Assembly (NCBI GenBank): GCA_041946965.1
Contig: JBHGBM010000076.1
Coordinates: forward strand, 1-26,876
Origin: JBHGBM01 sp041946965
GTDB lineage: Bacteria > Acidobacteriota > Terriglobia > Bryobacterales > Bryobacteraceae
Reading direction: 5' to 3'
DNA length: 26,876 nucleotides
The notes under the pieces are model-generated. The model was not told the origin of the DNA and did not search any database. It saw only the letters and a list, made by a program, of their open reading frames with translations. Position 1 is the stretch's first letter, and every line of letters starts with the position of its first letter. Shown in pieces: positions 23,465 to 26,876 of this stretch. The translations under genes were made by a program, and so were the position numbers.

Positions 23465-24174
23465 CCGATGCTCTCCTCGGCCAGCGGAAGGGTCTGCTGG
23501 CTCTTGGACTCGGTATCCTCCATCACCACGGAGTTTACTCCGATCCGCACCACTTTGTAGCGCCGCTTCACCAGCTCGCCTTCGCGCGCCACCAGGATGT
23601 CTTCGCCGTCCAGGAAAAAGGCGGTCTTGCGGCCCGCGTTACGCACGGTGGAATAGCCGTAGTATTTCAGGCTGATCGGCGGAGGAGGCGGCGGCTTCGG
23701 CGGCCCGCTTTCGGCCTTGGCGGCCTCGGGCTGCCCGCCGTCCTTGCCCGGGATTTTGGGCATGATCTTCGGCTCGGCGCCCTTGGGCAGCGGCGGCGGG
23801 GGCGGAGCCGAAAACTGGAAAATGCTGCGGGAGCCGCCTTCGAGCGTGGTGTTCTGGACCTTGGCCAGCAGGTCGAGCCGCAGGCTGGGGTCGATCGTCA
23901 TGGGGTCGAGTTTCTCGTTCGGACGACGCTTGAGCGAGGGGCGCCATTCCTCGGCGCTGCGCGTGCGGCTGCCGGTGCGGCGTACGGCCGGCTGCTGTTC
24001 CGCATCGGCGGCCCGCGGCGGCACGGGCGCGGCCTCCGGGCTCTCCTGCCGCGCCGGCGCGGGTGTGGGGGCAGCGCCCGGCCCGCTCAGCACATTGGTG
24101 TAAAACAGGTAGGCGCCCGCCACGACCAGCCCGCCGAGGATCGCGACTTTCTTCGGTTCCGCGCCGAGTTTCAT
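23461..24174 (-). CDS. PilP/GspC-like inner-membrane lipoprotein-type component
   Basis: 237 residues. One membrane helix near the start (VAILGGLVVAGAYLFYTNVL, about 9-28), a long Pro/Ala linker, a middle segment with DPMTIDPSLRLDLLAKVQN, a poly-proline stretch, and a C-terminal beta domain (ISLKYYGYSTVRNAGRKTAF; about 165-230) like the HR/PilP domain that contacts the secretin. There is no lipobox cysteine, so it is anchored by the helix as in GspC and unlike classical PilP. It overlaps pilO by four bases and the pseudopilin gene by four bases. Confidence 0.75.
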   Translation of the reverse strand: MKLGAEPKKVAILGGLVVAGAYLFYTNVLSGPGAAPTPAPARQESPEAAPVPPRAADAEQQPAVRRTGSRTRSAEEWRPSLKRRPNEKLDPMTIDPSLRLDLLAKVQNTTLEGGSRSIFQFSAPPPPPLPKGAEPKIMPKIPGKDGGQPEAAKAESGPPKPPPPPPISLKYYGYSTVRNAGRKTAFFLDGEDILVAREGELVKRRYKVVRIGVNSVVMEDTESKSQQTLPLAEESIG

Positions 24175-24743
24175 GACACGCCCCCCGGCGCCTCGCGCAC
24201 AAAAGCGTCCAGCTTCACGCTGACGTTCAGGTTCTGCCCGCTCTGCTGTGGCGCAGCCACCATGCTCTCGATAATCAGGAAGCGCGGCGACTTATCCAAC
24301 AGGTTCACGAACTTAGTCAAGTTGGCGTAAGTGCCTTCGTAACCTGCGGAGATGGTCATCTGGCTGAGCGTGTCGCTGCCTTCCACCGGCTCGAGCACAA
24401 TGGAAGCTTCCTTCGGCTTGATGCCGGCGTCGGCCGCCGCTTTGTTCAACTCCTCGATCATCACGGAAAACGTGGTTCGCCGCTCGGTCACGTAGCGCGC
24501 GGTGAAATCGTCCGCCTGCTTGCGGGCGTGCTCGACCTTGGAGGCCAGCGCCTTGCTGCGGGCGAGGCGCGCCTGCAACTGCGCCACCTGCGTGCGCAGC
24601 TCGCGGCTTTCCCGCGCCAGGTCTTCGGCCGAGCCGCCCCACGGGTGGAACGCGATCAGCGCGGTCACCAGGTTGGCGAGCAGCAGTCCTCCCACCACCA
24701 GCCGCGCGATCACGCGCGGGTCCTTCACGCTGACGTTCCGCAT
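24171..24743 (-). CDS. pilO: PilO/GspM-like assembly protein
   Basis: 190 residues from the ATG at 24743: a short cytoplasmic lead (MRNVSVKDPRVIARL), one membrane helix (about 14-33), a coiled coil (about 38-80, LARESRELRTQVAQLQARLA), and a ferredoxin-like C-terminal domain ending with NLTKFVNLLDKSPRFLIIES, a PilO hallmark. It pairs with PilN in the inner-membrane alignment complex. The ATG at 24743 comes two bases after the pilN stop with AGAAG upstream; the ATG at 24761 would overlap pilN and has no ribosome-binding site. ATGA overlaps the next gene. Confidence 0.85.
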   Translation of the reverse strand: MRNVSVKDPRVIARLVVGGLLLANLVTALIAFHPWGGSAEDLARESRELRTQVAQLQARLARSKALASKVEHARKQADDFTARYVTERRTTFSVMIEELNKAAADAGIKPKEASIVLEPVEGSDTLSQMTISAGYEGTYANLTKFVNLLDKSPRFLIIESMVAAPQQSGQNLNVSVKLDAFVREAPGGVS

Positions 24744-24744
24744 G

Positions 24745-25311
24745 TTAAAGCTTCTGGGCATAGTTCACGCTCACGCGATACTGAAAAAGCGGGTTGCTTT
24801 GCGAGGGCGGCAGCGCGCTGTGCACGTACGCCTCCCCGAACAGCTCGGAAGCTTCCAGCGCCTTCACCAGGTTCACCACCGGGGCCTGCGATTCCGCACC
24901 CACCACCATGTCCAGGGTGACCTCGTTGCGCGCGTTCACGGTGGGCCGTATGGAGATCACCCGCACATTGTGCGGAATGGTTTTCTCCAGGTCCGCGAAA
25001 ATGCGCGTCCAACTGATCCCCTTGCGGTAGAGCAGGGAGTTGAGGAACACGCTGTATTCCAGCACCTCCGCGTTTTGGGGCTCGCGCAGCACGGCGTCCA
25101 CGCGGGCCTGTTCCCCCTGAAGCGTGCGAAGCTGCGCGCCAAGCCGGGCGACCTCCCGCCGCCCGTCCGCCAGTTGCGCGCGGTCCATCACCGCGAGCGA
25201 GACCAGCACGCCCAGAAGCCCCGCCAGCAGCAGCCCGAGCGCCGCCGCGCCCACGATCACCGGCCGGTTGGGCCGGAACGGCTGCGACGCCAAGTTGATG
25301 GATGCTCTCAT
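24745..25311 (-). CDS. pilN: PilN/GspL-C-like assembly protein
   Basis: 188 residues. The short cytoplasmic start INLASQPFRPNRP carries the INL-type motif by which PilN binds PilM. One membrane helix (about 18-42), a coiled coil (about 45-80) and a ferredoxin-like domain (SWTRIFADLEKTIPHNVRVI onwards) follow. It should form the PilN-PilO heterodimer in the inner membrane. It begins three bases after pilM and is followed directly by pilO. Confidence 0.88.
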   Translation of the reverse strand: MRASINLASQPFRPNRPVIVGAAALGLLLAGLLGVLVSLAVMDRAQLADGRREVARLGAQLRTLQGEQARVDAVLREPQNAEVLEYSVFLNSLLYRKGISWTRIFADLEKTIPHNVRVISIRPTVNARNEVTLDMVVGAESQAPVVNLVKALEASELFGEAYVHSALPPSQSNPLFQYRVSVNYAQKL

Positions 25312-25314
25312 GCG

Positions 25315-26177
25315 TTACTCCGCGGCCACCGACCGCAAATAACCCCGCAATCCCGCGTCATTTTCTCCCGCCAGTCCGTGCGCGGTCCGCACCGGCTCCA
25401 CCGCGATCCCCAGGTCCCCGCCCAGTTGCGCGCGCACGGCTTCGGTACGGTCGCCAAAGCCCGCGATCAGCAGTTTCTCCGCCTTGGCTCCGAACTGGTC
25501 CTCGATGTACACCAGGGTGGGGAACAACTCCGCCCCCAGGTCCGGCCCCGGCTCGAGGCAGCGCACCATGCGCACGCGGCCCTTGTCGAGCACCAGCACC
25601 GTGAGCGCCTTGCCGCTGACCTTGGCCGCCACCGCCAGCCCGCGCTCGTCCACCAGGTCGAGGAACGCCAGCGCCGAGGTGGTCACCAGACCGGGGTTCA
25701 GCCCCGCGGCCAGGAACGGCGCTTCGTAGCGCGAGACGATCTCGATGGGAGAGACCGTCACCAGCACATCGTGCTTCTTCCCGCCCGCCGGCTGCGCCCA
25801 ATAGCTCACCGCCGCCGATTCGATATCGAACGGCACGGTCTTCTTCATGCGGAAGCGGACCAGCGAAAGCTGCTCGCCGCGGTCGGAGGGGAACTCGTCG
25901 AAATCCAGCACCGCCATGCGGGTGGCGTAGTCGGGTATGATCAGCGCCGCGTCGCGCCGCTTGCGCGTGCCGTTGGGTCCGGCGAGCGCGCGCACCGCCG
26001 CGGCCAATTCCTCCGCGGACAGCACGTTGTCTTGCAGAGGCGACGCCGAGATGACCCCCGGCTTGAGCGGATAGAAGGCGATTTCGCGCTTCGGCCGCAG
26101 CCGCGCCGCGGCCACGCCGGCTTCCGACACTTCGAACGCCAGCGCCGGCGGAGGATCGTGGAGCAGGGAAGTCAGCC

Positions 26178-26181
<4 letters not shown>
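25315..26181 (-). CDS. pilM: PilM/GspL-N-like cytoplasmic actin-fold protein
   Basis: 288 residues, shorter than typical PilM (about 350). The family pattern is seen in DAALIIPDYATRMAVLDFDEFP and LVRFRMKKTVPFDIESAAVSYW, which match the PilM/GspL core. The two phosphate-binding loops of the actin fold are not recognisable: the start reads ALAFEVSEAGVA where DIGtssvK-like residues are usual, and the second reads AAKVSGKALTVLVLDKGRVR in place of DIG. It may therefore serve as a structural adaptor between GspE/PilB and PilN. It overlaps the ATPase gene by ATGA (26178-26181). Confidence 0.82.

Positions 26182-26876
<695 letters not shown>

Overview
The window reads as chromosomal DNA of a GC-rich Gram-negative bacterium, most likely an Acidobacteriota of the Bryobacterales/Solibacter type. 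That placement rests on gene content: a secreted Gfo/Idh-family protein, a URO-D/MtaA-like protein beside a fucosidase, a GspE-PilM-PilN-PilO-PilP-like operon with a proline/glycine-rich pseudopilin, and short TM proteins next to TonB. It was read by eye, not from a search. I see no insertion sequence, phage gene, integrase or CRISPR array.

Left part (1-8.5 kb): a tRNA-Arg(CCG) opens the window. A small membrane ORF (+) then converges on a small membrane protein (-) resembling the first helices of haem-copper oxidases. Divergent from the latter, across a CRP/FNR-like palindrome, runs a + strand set: a cytosolic Gfo/Idh oxidoreductase, a TonB-family protein and a 50-residue membrane protein. 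rsmD and recG follow on the minus strand as an overlapping housekeeping pair. Divergent from recG, three + genes lie almost without gaps: an exported Gfo/Idh-like protein, enoyl-ACP reductase FabI and an EgtD-like methyltransferase. A hairpin separates these from the next block.

Middle part (8.5-15.4 kb): a compact minus-strand operon reads, in transcription order, BNR/Asp-box protein, membrane O-acyltransferase, URO-D/MtaA-like protein and exported GH29 alpha-L-fucosidase. It points to use or remodelling of decorated deoxysugar glycans. Divergent from it is a NarL-type two-component system: a membrane histidine kinase and a LuxR-type response regulator.

Right part (15.4-26.9 kb): a single minus-strand run of ten tightly spaced genes enters from the right edge. 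In order it holds the GspE/PilB ATPase (cut by the edge), PilM, PilN, PilO, a PilP/GspC-like protein, a GspG-like pseudopilin with a long Pro/Gly/Gln-rich tail, an exported TPR protein whose peptidase-like domain has lost its zinc motif, an MFS transporter, and two related GT4 glycosyltransferases. Seven of the nine junctions overlap or lie within 3 nt. The one larger gap is 25 nt. The assembly platform and the sugar genes are therefore probably co-expressed, and the unusual tail of this operon is the most interesting part of the window. No secretin or GspF/PilC gene is visible.
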